DNA of 21,593 nt. Source: CAWUIH01 sp963922495. Its GTDB lineage: Bacteria; Pseudomonadota; Gammaproteobacteria; Coxiellales; Coxiellaceae. Positions 1 through 7,294 of the stretch are shown in pieces. Numbering within the stretch: position 1 is the first letter of the stretch; every line of letters begins with the position of its first letter. Where the stretch lies: NCBI GenBank assembly GCA_963922495.1, contig CAWUIH010000024.1:1-21593 (forward strand), in the 5' to 3' direction. Position numbers and translations under genes: made by a program. The notes beneath the pieces were generated by a model. The model saw nothing but the letters and a program-made list of their open reading frames with translations, searched no databases and had not been told where the DNA came from.

Positions 1-1
1 C

Positions 2-79
2 ACGCAGTGTGATAAGCGATATGCGGAACTGAAAGACGCGCTGCAAGCGTTTCATGACCAGTGGCAGGCGTTGGCGTGA
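2..79 (+). other. C-terminal end of an ORF entering from the left edge, possibly a transposase
   Basis: An open frame runs in from the window edge and ends at TGA 77-79, giving 25 residues (…KRYAELKDALQAFHDQW…). The peptide is helical and charged. Its style resembles the tail of IS630-type transposases, but 25 residues are too few to assign a family. The local base composition is more GC-rich than the rest of the window, which suggests foreign DNA, and the neighbouring remnants are all mobile. I cannot name it with confidence. Confidence 0.35.
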
Positions 80-113
80 CAAATACAGGGAAGCACATAA
101 TTCACGCCACCAT

Positions 114-158
114 CGCGTGCCGTGTGGTCAAGTCACGCGTTGACCATCACAGCACGCG
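114..158. repeat. Long imperfect hairpin (inverted repeat)
   Basis: The arms at 114-131 and 140-158 pair over 18 positions around an 8-base loop (132-139). There is one bulged T (147) and one C-A mismatch (121/151). The inner 7 bp (TGGTCAA / TTGACCA) are perfect. It lies between the end of the left-edge ORF and the outer end of the IS982-type remnant. No T-run follows on either strand, so it is not a classical intrinsic terminator. It may be an IS end or a REP-like repeat. Confidence 0.6.
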
Positions 159-173
159 GGTTTGCTTTGCAGG

Positions 174-379
174 ACCCGAGTTTTGGGTTTTCATGTCAGT
201 TGAGGTTCTGAATTTCCAAGTAATTTAATGGCTGACATTTTTAATGGTTCAAGGGCATAAGCGGTCAATGCAGACACGAGATGTGTCACTGCATTCCACA
301 CTGAACGATGTCGTGTATGCCATACCTGGTAATGATGTTTGAGATGACCGATGACGGTTTCAATCAATCCTCGTTGATT
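174..379 (-). mobile_element. IS982-type transposase, 3' remnant with probable IS end
   Basis: Reading the minus strand from 379 to the TGA at 191-193 gives 62 residues containing the block LIETVIGHLKHHYQVWHTRHR, then a hydrophobic helix with LTAYALEP. This matches the C-terminal DDE part of IS982-family transposases (family pattern: LIET..DQLK…IEH.RHRS…). The 5' part of the gene is missing; homology stops exactly where the IS1380-type end begins (382). Just beyond the stop, an ACCC-starting sequence at 174 is compatible with the terminal repeat of this family, but I infer that boundary. This is a dead copy. Confidence 0.75.
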
Positions 380-381
380 AA

Positions 382-545
382 CCTAAATATCCCGTAAAGA
401 AGTAGGCGAAAACCGTATTTTTGCATATAATTCAGTTGGTTAAGTCAGAATAACAAGGATTTTTACCATGACAAATTGTACCCAAATACTTTTACATTTT
501 CACCTCTTGCTCGCAAAAAATTGCGGGCAATTTCGCTGGTGCGTA
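382..545 (+). mobile_element. IS1380-type left end and broken transposase start (copy A)
   Basis: The segment begins CCTAAATATCC and aligns base for base, with scattered changes, to the reverse complement of 1600-1761 (copy B). The alignment covers the leader, the ATG (469) and about 25 codons of the transposase start. Relative to copy B it has lost one C in a C-run (near 484) and one A in an A-run (near 520), so the reading frame is destroyed. Similarity to copy B stops near 545, and the adjacent GNAT gene ends at 580. The preceding TTAA (378-381) is matched by a TTAA just outside copy B. Confidence 0.75.
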
Positions 546-579
546 TTATTCTGACCTTTATCGACCTACTCACCATGCG

Positions 580-1176
580 TTAACTGTTTGAGGGGATTGA
601 AGTGGTTCCAACTAGTTTTTGCAACCGCCTCATTAATTTTTTTTGTACTATAGGCCATTCATTTTTCAAAATACTCATCATAATCGTATCGCGCACATAA
701 CCTGATTCCATTGTCATGTGATGACGTAATATTCCCTCCTCAACTGCACCGAGTTTTTTTATTGCACCAATAGAGATGGTATTACGAGTATCTACTCTGA
801 ACTCAACTCGCTCCATGTGGCATTTCTCAAATAAATATTTTAAAAGTAGGTACTTAGCTTCAGGATTAGTATATCCTCGACGTGCTGATTTTTCATAAAA
901 TGTATGGCCAATGGCAGCACGCTTTACATTTACCGCGATATCGTAAATTCGTGTACAACCGACAATTCCAATGCGATGATCCAAGACCGCATACGGTAAA
1001 CAGCTTTTTTGCTCTGCTTTTTGCAATGTTCTATTGAACCATTCGTCAAAATGAATACTCGCGGCACTATAAGGAAAGTATGTCCATAATGAATCATCGT
1101 TCGCAATATGCCTTAATTGCTCTCGATGATTTTCATTCAGTATTTCAAGAGAAATAAATTTCCCATTAAGCTTCAT
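580..1176 (-). CDS. GNAT-family N-acetyltransferase (RimJ/RimL-like)
   Basis: This is a 198-residue protein that probably transfers acetyl from acetyl-CoA to an amino group of a protein or small molecule in the cytoplasm; the substrate is unknown. Visible family features are the opening strand (LNGKFISLEIL), the central strand IGIVGCTRIYDI, the acetyl-CoA-binding turn with RRGYTNPEA in place of the usual R-G-x-G-x-A, and the C-terminal N…SIGAIKKLGAVEEGILRHHM block typical of RimJ/RimL-type enzymes. A GAGG ribosome site lies 8 bases before the ATG. The gene sits between two inverted IS1380-type ends, and the last residues (about 10) are encoded next to the IS junction, so its C-terminus may be altered. 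It is likely a horizontally acquired passenger. Fold confidence is high; substrate is unknown. Confidence 0.85.
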   Translation of the reverse strand: MKLNGKFISLEILNENHREQLRHIANDDSLWTYFPYSAASIHFDEWFNRTLQKAEQKSCLPYAVLDHRIGIVGCTRIYDIAVNVKRAAIGHTFYEKSARRGYTNPEAKYLLLKYLFEKCHMERVEFRVDTRNTISIGAIKKLGAVEEGILRHHMTMESGYVRDTIMMSILKNEWPIVQKKLMRRLQKLVGTTSIPSNS

Positions 1177-1240
1177 TTGACTAGCCTCTTTAGAGTAAGT
1201 AATTTTTTAGGTGAAAATAGTTATCTTATCATGCACATTA

Positions 1241-1253
1241 CGCCCTATGGGCG
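1241..1253. repeat. Short perfect inverted repeat
   Basis: CGCCC-TAT-GGGCG forms a 5-bp GC stem with a 3-base loop. It lies between the start of the GNAT gene and the end of the decayed small gene, both read on the minus strand. It could form a small hairpin after the small gene (stop at 1273). No T-run follows, so a terminator role is weak. Confidence 0.3.
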
Positions 1254-1272
1254 AGTAGACCTGGTAGATCAC

Positions 1273-1426
1273 TCAACCAACCAGGCCAAGTAGCGATTTC
1301 ATCGCTGGCATGAATGTCAGCATTTCAATCAACATCGTTTCGTCACTGAAACCCTGTGCCTGTAATGTGTTTATCTTCATTATCGATACGAATCATCAAA
1401 TCTTTTTGCTCTGGATGTAATCCCAT
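1273..1426 (-). pseudogene. Decayed or split small gene of unknown family
   Basis: A strong GAGGAGG site precedes an ATG at 1426 by 8 bases, so translation here was once real. The first frame gives 27 residues (MGLHPEQKDLMIRIDNEDKH…) and stops at 1343. The plus-one frame continues the same kind of composition (TLQAQGFSDETMLIEMLTFM…KSLLGLVG) and ends at TGA 1273-1275; it also has its own ATG at 1380. Joining the two frames near 1365-1375 would give a helical protein of about 50 residues. The simplest reading is a frameshifted small gene inside the IS-bounded unit. Two overlapping short ORFs remain possible. I do not recognise the family. Confidence 0.45.
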
Positions 1427-1458
1427 ACAGTCAACCTCCTCATCGTTTACACAGTGAA

Positions 1459-1761
1459 TTAACGCACATGCCAAACTTGTGAATAGCGCCCAGGCACGCG
1501 ACTGCCGTCGCGACGATTGAAGCGCGTCTCCGAATGCGCCACAAATTTTTTATCCATCTCTCGGAAAAGCAGATCATCAACGTCAGAGGTGATGCAGCGA
1601 CCAGCAAAGTTGCCTGCAATTTTTTTGCGAGCAAGAGGTGAAAATGTAAAAGTATTTGGGGTACAATTTGTCATGGTGAAAATCCCTATTATTCTGATTT
1701 TACCAACTGAATTATATACAAGAATACGGGTTTCCCCTACTTTGTTTATCGGATATTTAGG
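1459..1761 (-). mobile_element. IS1380-type left end with transposase N-terminal fragment (copy B)
   Basis: Read on the minus strand, the end sequence CCTAAATATCC (1761-1751) is followed by a leader, an ATG at 1674 and 71 codons. The start (TFTFSPLARKKIAGNFAGR, then ITSDVDDLLFREMDKKF) matches the N-terminus of IS1380-family transposases (pattern: L.RR.I…F.GG.ITSD.G..LLRE.D). Full-length members run to roughly 450 residues; here the frame leaves the family after about residue 45 and stops, so the element is a remnant. Copy A at 382-545 is an inverted, diverged partner. The outer flank is TTAA (1762-1765). Confidence 0.75.
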
Positions 1762-1890
1762 TTAATTAAATTCTATTAAACTCAGAAGAATGATGACACG
1801 CTTTTCAATTTTTTAAGAAATATATATCACTTCACACAGTTTCATACCGCAATGTTGTGTAATTCGAGTGGTAAAGTATGATATTTACCC
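1762..1890. other. Intergenic strip between the mobile region and dprA
   Basis: About 130 AT-rich bases hold no convincing gene. Only a tiny frame (MMTRFSIF) starts here. No remnant of the missing N-terminal domain of DprA is visible in any frame, so that part was lost rather than merely frameshifted. The strip carries the candidate dprA promoter. Confidence 0.5.
1855..1882 (+). promoter_or_regulatory. Candidate dprA operon promoter, possibly leaderless
   Basis: TTGTGT (1855-1860), a 16-base spacer and TATGAT (1877-1882) form a plausible sigma-70 promoter. Transcription would begin about 7 bases after the -10 hexamer, within a base or two of the dprA ATG at 1891, and no ribosome-binding sequence precedes that ATG. 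This suggests, but does not prove, a leaderless transcript. Confidence 0.4.
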
Positions 1891-2865
1891 ATGACTGATG
1901 AGCGCACACTGTTTAAGGCACTGAACAAAATTCATGGTAACGATAGCAAGTTAGTTGAAGCGGATATTCAATGGCAATTAAGGCCTCATCAATACATCTT
2001 AACTCCCGAGCATCAATACTATCCAACCTTATTAAAAGAAATTAATAAACCGCCATCGCTTCTGTACGTCCGCGGGAATATTTATGCATTAAATACATCA
2101 CAAATCGCATTGGTTGGTAGCCGCAATCCAACCCCAAGTGGCCGTGATATCGCACGACAATTTTCAACAAAACTTGCTCAAGCCAGCTTGTGTATCACTA
2201 GTGGCTTAGCACTTGGTATTGACACCGAAGCTCACCAGGGTGCGCTGGCAGCGAATGGGCTAACCGTCGGTGTACTCGGCAATGGTTTGGACCTTATTTA
2301 TCCACGTCGCAACCAAGCATTAGCCAATACCATCCTCGAACAAAACGGCGCACTTATTAGCGAATTTCCTCGAACCACACCACCTTTGGCAAAAAATTTC
2401 CCACGCCGCAACCGTATTATCAGTGGCCTTAGTCTCGCCACACTGGTTATCGAAGCATCTCTACAAAGCGGTTCACTGATCACCGCTCGACTTGCTATGG
2501 AACAAAACCGCGATGTTTACGCTGTACCAGGCTCTATTCACAATCCTGTTGCTAAAGGCTGCCATACTCTTATCAAACAAGGCGCTCAACTTATTGATTG
2601 TATTGAAGATGTAATTGAATCCCTACCCAATTGGCGCTCAGAACAATTTATAACTGACCATGCAGAAGACCAAAGCCCCGAACGACAAAAGCTTGAAAAA
2701 CAGGAAAAGAAACTGTTAGAGTGTATCGGTTTTGAACTCACCTCCATTGACCAAGTCATTGAGAGAAGTGGATTTTCGACCGCCACTGTGAGATCCATGC
2801 TGTGCAACATCGAAATTAAGGGTTATATTAGAGCTATAGCAGGTAGAGTCGAGCGAGTAAAATAA
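1891..2865 (+). CDS. dprA: DNA-processing protein DprA (Smf), N-terminally short
   Basis: DprA binds single-stranded DNA that has entered the cell and loads RecA during natural transformation. The 324 residues show the Rossmann-like core: VGSRNP (75-80), SGLALGIDTEAHQGAL (104-119), GVLGNGLDLIYPRRN (127-141) and FPRRNRIISGLS (170-181), then a C-terminal winged-helix region (about 265-320) ending in FSTATVRSMLCNIEIKGYI. Typical DprA is about 360-375 residues. Here the N-terminal SAM-like domain is almost absent: family similarity begins near residue 20. An in-frame TGA lies 12 bases upstream, so no longer start exists. It is first in an operon with smg, topA and tsaC, directly downstream of IS remnants, which probably removed the missing part. 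The core should still bind DNA; activity is uncertain. Confidence 0.95.
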   Translation: MTDERTLFKALNKIHGNDSKLVEADIQWQLRPHQYILTPEHQYYPTLLKEINKPPSLLYVRGNIYALNTSQIALVGSRNPTPSGRDIARQFSTKLAQASLCITSGLALGIDTEAHQGALAANGLTVGVLGNGLDLIYPRRNQALANTILEQNGALISEFPRTTPPLAKNFPRRNRIISGLSLATLVIEASLQSGSLITARLAMEQNRDVYAVPGSIHNPVAKGCHTLIKQGAQLIDCIEDVIESLPNWRSEQFITDHAEDQSPERQKLEKQEKKLLECIGFELTSIDQVIERSGFSTATVRSMLCNIEIKGYIRAIAGRVERVK

Positions 2866-3341
2866 TGAAAGAAGAAAGCGTTTTAAATGTTTTAATGTAC
2901 TTATTTAAAAATCATATGCAGGACAGTTGTGAGCTTAATCTTGGTGAAACAAAACTGATGCTGCAGTTAGAAGAAATGGGGTTTCGCCGCAAAGTAATCG
3001 ACCAAGCATTTGCTTGGCTCAATAATTTATCTAGCGCAACAACAACTATTATTCAAAGCCCCAACACGCAATCGTTACGAGTATTTAGCGATCATGAATG
3101 TGAGTTTTTCAATATGGAATGCCGCAGCTTTATTATGTCATTGGAACAACAACAAATCCTGAATCCCCATACTCGTGAACTGGTTATCAATCAAGCACTG
3201 GAGCTTGAATCAGAAATTATCGACGTCGGTCTCCTCAAATGGGTTACTCTAATGGTGTTATTTAATCAACCCGACGAAAAACATGCACTATCCTGTATGG
3301 AATTACTAGTGCTCGATGACACATTTGGTAGCATTCACTAG
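2865..3341 (+). CDS. smg: Smg family protein (DUF494)
   Basis: A 158-residue acidic protein of the Smg/DUF494 family, whose usual length is about 157. Family features include the opening MKEESVLNVLMYLFKNHM, the central LEEMGFRRKVIDQAFAWL, and the closing LKWVTLMVLFNQPDEKHALSCME. The molecular role is not established; the gene is classically found between dprA and topA in gammaproteobacteria, as here. Its ATG shares one base with the dprA stop (TAATG), indicating translational coupling in the same transcript. It ends two bases before topA. The identification is firm; no function can be given beyond the conserved context. Confidence 0.95.
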   Translation: MKEESVLNVLMYLFKNHMQDSCELNLGETKLMLQLEEMGFRRKVIDQAFAWLNNLSSATTTIIQSPNTQSLRVFSDHECEFFNMECRSFIMSLEQQQILNPHTRELVINQALELESEIIDVGLLKWVTLMVLFNQPDEKHALSCMELLVLDDTFGSIH

Positions 3342-3343
3342 AT

Positions 3344-5638
3344 ATGGACCATCATCTCGTCATCGTCGAATCGCCAGCAAAAGCGAAGACAATCGAAAAA
3401 TATCTCGGTAAACAATACACTGTGATGGCATCCTATGGTCACGTTCGTGATTTAGTTCCCAAAGAGGGCGCCGTAGATCCTAAAGACCATTTTAAAATGA
3501 CTTACCAAGCGATTGATCGTAATGCACGGCACATGGAAGCGATTGCAAAAGCATTAAAAGGCTGCGACAGCGTATTCCTCGCCACTGACCCGGACCGTGA
3601 AGGTGAAGCCATTGCCTGGCACGTCAAACAAATGCTAGAAAAAAAGCGCGGCTTAAAAGAAAAAAAATATGCGCGAGTTGTATTTCACCAAATCACCAAA
3701 AAAGCAGTACAAGACGCCATAGAACATCCACGCAATATTTCCATGGATTTGGTCAATGCACAGCAAGCACGACGCGCATTAGATTATCTGGTTGGTTTCA
3801 CATTATCTCCCCTGTTATGGCGTAAGGTACGACCTGGCTTATCTGCTGGAAGAGTTCAAAGCCCCGCGTTGCGAATGATTGTGGAACGCGAAATTGAAAT
3901 TGAAAACTTTAAAAGCCAGGAATACTGGACTATCCATGCCGATTGTTTTGCAGAAAAACAAGCGTTTGGTGCACGACTGATTCAATTTGAAAATAATAAA
4001 ATAGAGCAATTTTCTATTGTTGATGAAAAACACGCGAACACCATCTGTAAAAAAATCTCAGACAAAGCCAAACAGCAATTAACAGTAGAAAAAGTCGTCA
4101 AACGTGAACGCAAACGTTATCCAACCGCTGCTTTTATTACCTCAACCATGCAACAGGAAGCTGCACGTAAACTGGGGTTTTCCACCTCCAAAACAATGCA
4201 GATCGCACAACAACTTTATGAAGGCGTGGAATTAGGCGACGAAGGCGCGACTGGACTAATCACCTATATGCGTACCGACTCGGTGACGTTAGCACCCGAA
4301 GCACTACAAGAAATTCGTGAATTAATCATCAAACGATATGGAGCAGAAAATTGCCCTAAAGAACCACGCATTTTTAAAACTAAATCCAAAAACGCCCAGG
4401 AAGCTCATGAGGCCATCCGACCAACATCTGCAATGCGTACACCAGAGCAAGTGAAATCCTTTTTGAATTCTGATCAGCTTAAACTGTATACATTAATTTG
4501 GAAACGCACTATCGCATGCCAAATGGTAGAAGCATTAATGCATACAGTTGCTATTGATTTATCCAGTGGCAACGGTATTTTTCGTGCTAATGGATCAACA
4601 ATTGTAAAACCAGGATTTATTACCGTTTATCAGGAAACCTTGGATGATAAGAAAAAAGAGGATGGTGAAGGTAAATTGTTACCACCACTCAAAGAAGGCG
4701 ACAAAGTGTCATTAAAAGCTGTTAAAGGTGAACAACATTTCACTGAACCTCCACCGCGTTTTACCGAAGCAAGCCTAGTTAAGGCCCTTGAAGAACATGA
4801 TATCGGACGACCATCAACTTACGCTAGTATTATTGCTACATTAAAAAATCGTAAATATGTCGACGCTGAAAACAAACGTTTTATCGCAACGGATGTCGGT
4901 CGCGTCGTTAGCCGTTTTCTCACAAATTACTTTACTCAATATGTTGATTATGATTTCACTGCGCGCTTAGAAGATCAACTCGATGATATTGCTCGTGGCG
5001 AACATGCGTGGGTACCTGTTTTAGAGGAATTTTGGGCACCGTTCAAATCTCTAATTGATAGTACAGAAAAAAATGTAACTCGTAGTGACGTTACTCAAGA
5101 AAAAATTGATGAAAAATGCCCAAAATGTGATAAGCAGTTATCGATACGACTTGGAAAACGTGGCCGTTTCGTCGGTTGTACTGGCTATCCTGATTGCGAT
5201 TACACACGCAACCTAGACGGTGAGACGGTTGAACCTGAAGTGATCGAAGGGCGGCAATGCCCTGAATGCAAATCAGATTTAGTAGTCAAAGTAGGTCGAT
5301 ATGGAAAATTCATCGGTTGTTCTAGCTACCCAAACTGCAAATACATAGAGCCGTTTGAGAAACCCAAAGATACCGATGTAACTTGCCCAAAATGCAATAA
5401 GGGTCATATTTTGCAGCGAAAATCTCGTCGTGGAAAGATTTTCTTTTCATGCGAATGCTACCCCGATTGCAATTATGCTATTTGGAACCTACCAATTGCT
5501 GAACCATGTCCTCAATGCCACTGGCCTATTCTATCGATAAAAACTACTAAATCACGTGGCGATGAAAAAGTCTGCCCACAAAAAAGTTGTAACTTTACTG
5601 AACCTTACAAAGCAGCGAACCAACAAGATGCTAGTTAA
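3344..5638 (+). CDS. topA: DNA topoisomerase I (type IA)
   Basis: Relaxes negatively supercoiled DNA through a transient 5'-phosphotyrosine break. The TOPRIM domain is at the N-terminus, with E9 and the metal-binding DPDRE at 82-86. The catalytic tyrosine is Y308 in TGLITYMRTDS. The strand-gate motif SAGRVQSPALR is present. The C-terminus carries four zinc-ribbon units beginning near residues 592, 639, 681 and 722; the first three have CPxC…C…C spacing and the last uses CPQC with a CPQKSC pair. Length is 764 against 865 in E. coli, the difference being in the tail. It begins two bases after smg and overlaps tsaC by 11 bases, so it is part of the dprA operon. Nothing suggests loss of activity. 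Confidence 0.98.
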   Translation: MDHHLVIVESPAKAKTIEKYLGKQYTVMASYGHVRDLVPKEGAVDPKDHFKMTYQAIDRNARHMEAIAKALKGCDSVFLATDPDREGEAIAWHVKQMLEKKRGLKEKKYARVVFHQITKKAVQDAIEHPRNISMDLVNAQQARRALDYLVGFTLSPLLWRKVRPGLSAGRVQSPALRMIVEREIEIENFKSQEYWTIHADCFAEKQAFGARLIQFENNKIEQFSIVDEKHANTICKKISDKAKQQLTVEKVVKRERKRYPTAAFITSTMQQEAARKLGFSTSKTMQIAQQLYEGVELGDEGATGLITYMRTDSVTLAPEALQEIRELIIKRYGAENCPKEPRIFKTKSKNAQEAHEAIRPTSAMRTPEQVKSFLNSDQLKLYTLIWKRTIACQMVEALMHTVAIDLSSGNGIFRANGSTIVKPGFITVYQETLDDKKKEDGEGKLLPPLKEGDKVSLKAVKGEQHFTEPPPRFTEASLVKALEEHDIGRPSTYASIIATLKNRKYVDAENKRFIATDVGRVVSRFLTNYFTQYVDYDFTARLEDQLDDIARGEHAWVPVLEEFWAPFKSLIDSTEKNVTRSDVTQEKIDEKCPKCDKQLSIRLGKRGRFVGCTGYPDCDYTRNLDGETVEPEVIEGRQCPECKSDLVVKVGRYGKFIGCSSYPNCKYIEPFEKPKDTDVTCPKCNKGHILQRKSRRGKIFFSCECYPDCNYAIWNLPIAEPCPQCHWPILSIKTTKSRGDEKVCPQKSCNFTEPYKAANQQDAS

Positions 5639-6191
5639 ACAGCGAAATATTCTTGAAGCAGTAAAACAATTACAAATCGGTGGTGTGATTGCCTATCCTA
5701 CTGAAGCGGTTTATGGACTTGGCTGCAATCCTTTTAATGAGCTTGCGGCAAAAAAAATTCTAAAACTAAAAAAACGTCCCATCGAAAAGGGTTTTATTGT
5801 GATTGCTTCCAATTGGGAACAGCTCAAACCTTTCATAACACCCGTCTCTAACCAGCAACTTGAAAAAGTTTTCTCGACCTGGCCGGGTCCTTTTACCTGG
5901 GTTTTTCCAGCAAAAGACACCGTACCTGTTTGGGTGCGCGGCCAACATGCCACCATCGCAGTAAGAATTACAGCACACCCCATCGCCAACCAGCTATGCC
6001 AATCGCATGGCCATGCGATCATCTCAACCAGTGCCAATGTACAAGGCGAACCACCAATCCGAAATCCACAACAACTGGCTACTGTTTTTGGCAATGAAAT
6101 TGATTTTGTAGTAACAGGCGCTCTAGGACAACAAAAGAACCCCACTGAAATACGCGATGTGATAAGTGGCGAGAAATTACGTAGCGCTTAA
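5628..6191 (+). CDS. tsaC: Threonylcarbamoyl-AMP synthase TsaC (Sua5/YrdC family)
   Basis: Makes threonylcarbamoyl-AMP from threonine, bicarbonate and ATP, the first step of t6A37 modification in ANN-decoding tRNAs. The 187 residues match the 190-residue TsaC of E. coli. Motifs are GGVIAYPTEAVYGLGCNP (18-35), KKRPIEKGFIVIAS (about 47-60), GPFTWVFPA, IAVRITAHP, and STSANVQGEPP with the SxN substrate loop. The frame is open upstream to 5556, but the extra 24 residues lie inside the topA zinc-ribbon sequence and have no family similarity, so I choose ATG 5628. That gives an 11-base overlap with topA and translational coupling. The downstream neighbour is convergent. Confidence 0.95.
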   Translation: MLVKQRNILEAVKQLQIGGVIAYPTEAVYGLGCNPFNELAAKKILKLKKRPIEKGFIVIASNWEQLKPFITPVSNQQLEKVFSTWPGPFTWVFPAKDTVPVWVRGQHATIAVRITAHPIANQLCQSHGHAIISTSANVQGEPPIRNPQQLATVFGNEIDFVVTGALGQQKNPTEIRDVISGEKLRSA

Positions 6192-6239
6192 CGTCAAATA
6201 TTGCGTGTGAGTAGCTCATAATGAAAAAATAAAAATTAC

Positions 6240-7283
6240 CTAATCTTTTCGAATCACCTCAATAATTTTTGCAACAACTTCATCGACTGTAATAAGCTTC
6301 ATAGCGTCACGATTATGCACCCTATCGTGCCAAGAAATTGTCTTCGGATCTTTGTTCAAAAACGTTTTCACAGCCTCTGTAAATTTATTAATAACAAGAG
6401 ACTGTGAAAAATAGGGGCCAGTTTTTTCTGCAGGGGCTACAGCATACAAACCTACAACAGGCGTTCCCACCGCTTGTGCAATATGCAACGGGCCGGTATC
6501 AGGGGATAACAATAAATCAGACCGTTGCAATACTGCCACCAATTGCTTTAAATTAGTTCCCGCAATCAAATTTAGGCAATCTACCGAACACTGGGACGCA
6601 ATTTGTTCCCCCATCCATTTTTCTAATTCACTGGGGCCACCGACTAAAACCACTTTAACAGCATACTGCTGTGATACTTTTTCAATAACTTCAACATATC
6701 GCTCTACAAACCAATTACGCTCTTCTTTACTAGTTGCTGCACAAATAGCCAACCATTTACCATCAAAAGACGGCAATTTTTGCTGTGCAAATTTGATTTC
6801 GTCATGATCAAGCGGTATGTTCCACTCAACGGTTTTATCTAAAATACCAAATGGTTCGGCAAATCGCAAAAAACTATCCAGCAAGTGCTCTGCTTTTGCT
6901 GGCACTATCCGATTGACAAAGATACGTTGCAAATCGCGACTGTGCAGCTTGTCATATCCATACTTAAGTTTTGCGGGTATGAGAGGAATCAGTAAATTAG
7001 TACGCAGTGTTGCTTGAGGTAATAATGCCACATCAAAATGATAATTAATCATTAGCTTGCGAAACTCAAGATAATCCTTTAGACGATGGGGTTTTTCGAC
7101 AACAATAAATTCGACTCCCTCTAAACCGGAAATCAAACCCACCATACCACGACTAATAATCCAGTAGATTTTGGTCTGCGGCAGATGCCTACGCAGGAGA
7201 TTTATCAACGGTATGGTTAAGCACACATCCCCTAACGCACCCAGGCGCAATATAACTATCGATTGCGGTTGTCTGTCAGTCAT
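6240..7283 (-). CDS. Glycosyltransferase family 9 protein (ADP-heptose:LPS heptosyltransferase-like)
   Basis: GT9 enzymes transfer heptose or related sugars from a nucleotide donor onto the lipopolysaccharide core at the inner face of the cytoplasmic membrane. The 347 residues show both GT-B halves: the N-terminal acceptor domain opens IVILRLGALGDVCLTIPL (about 9-26), and the donor domain contains the conserved SPDTGPLHIAQAVGTPVVGLY (D262 onward) followed by PAEKTGPY. No membrane segments are seen. It starts 11 bases after the sensor kinase stop, has no clear ribosome site, and is probably co-transcribed with the two-component genes. It is not close enough to WaaC, WaaF or WaaQ for me to give a symbol. 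Family is certain; sugar and acceptor are unknown. Confidence 0.92.
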   Translation of the reverse strand: MTDRQPQSIVILRLGALGDVCLTIPLINLLRRHLPQTKIYWIISRGMVGLISGLEGVEFIVVEKPHRLKDYLEFRKLMINYHFDVALLPQATLRTNLLIPLIPAKLKYGYDKLHSRDLQRIFVNRIVPAKAEHLLDSFLRFAEPFGILDKTVEWNIPLDHDEIKFAQQKLPSFDGKWLAICAATSKEERNWFVERYVEVIEKVSQQYAVKVVLVGGPSELEKWMGEQIASQCSVDCLNLIAGTNLKQLVAVLQRSDLLLSPDTGPLHIAQAVGTPVVGLYAVAPAEKTGPYFSQSLVINKFTEAVKTFLNKDPKTISWHDRVHNRDAMKLITVDEVVAKIIEVIRKD

Positions 7284-7294
7284 AATATGAAATT

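Noticed and set aside
1517..1765. 82-codon plus-strand frame across the IS1380-type end
   Set aside because: It reads antisense to the transposase fragment of copy B, whose family motifs are clear; the plus-strand peptide has none.
5556..5627. Upstream extension of the tsaC reading frame
   Set aside because: The 24 extra residues are an out-of-frame reading of the topA zinc-ribbon region and have no similarity to TsaC; the family start fits ATG 5628.
5711..6145. 144-codon open frame on the minus strand inside tsaC
   Set aside because: It is the antisense shadow of a strongly supported gene and shows no recognisable domain or ribosome site.
6208..6218. Possible bidirectional terminator between convergent tsaC and the GT9 gene
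   Set aside because: TGAG-TAG-CTCA is only a four-base stem with no GC-rich core, and the A/T tract is on the wrong side for both genes.
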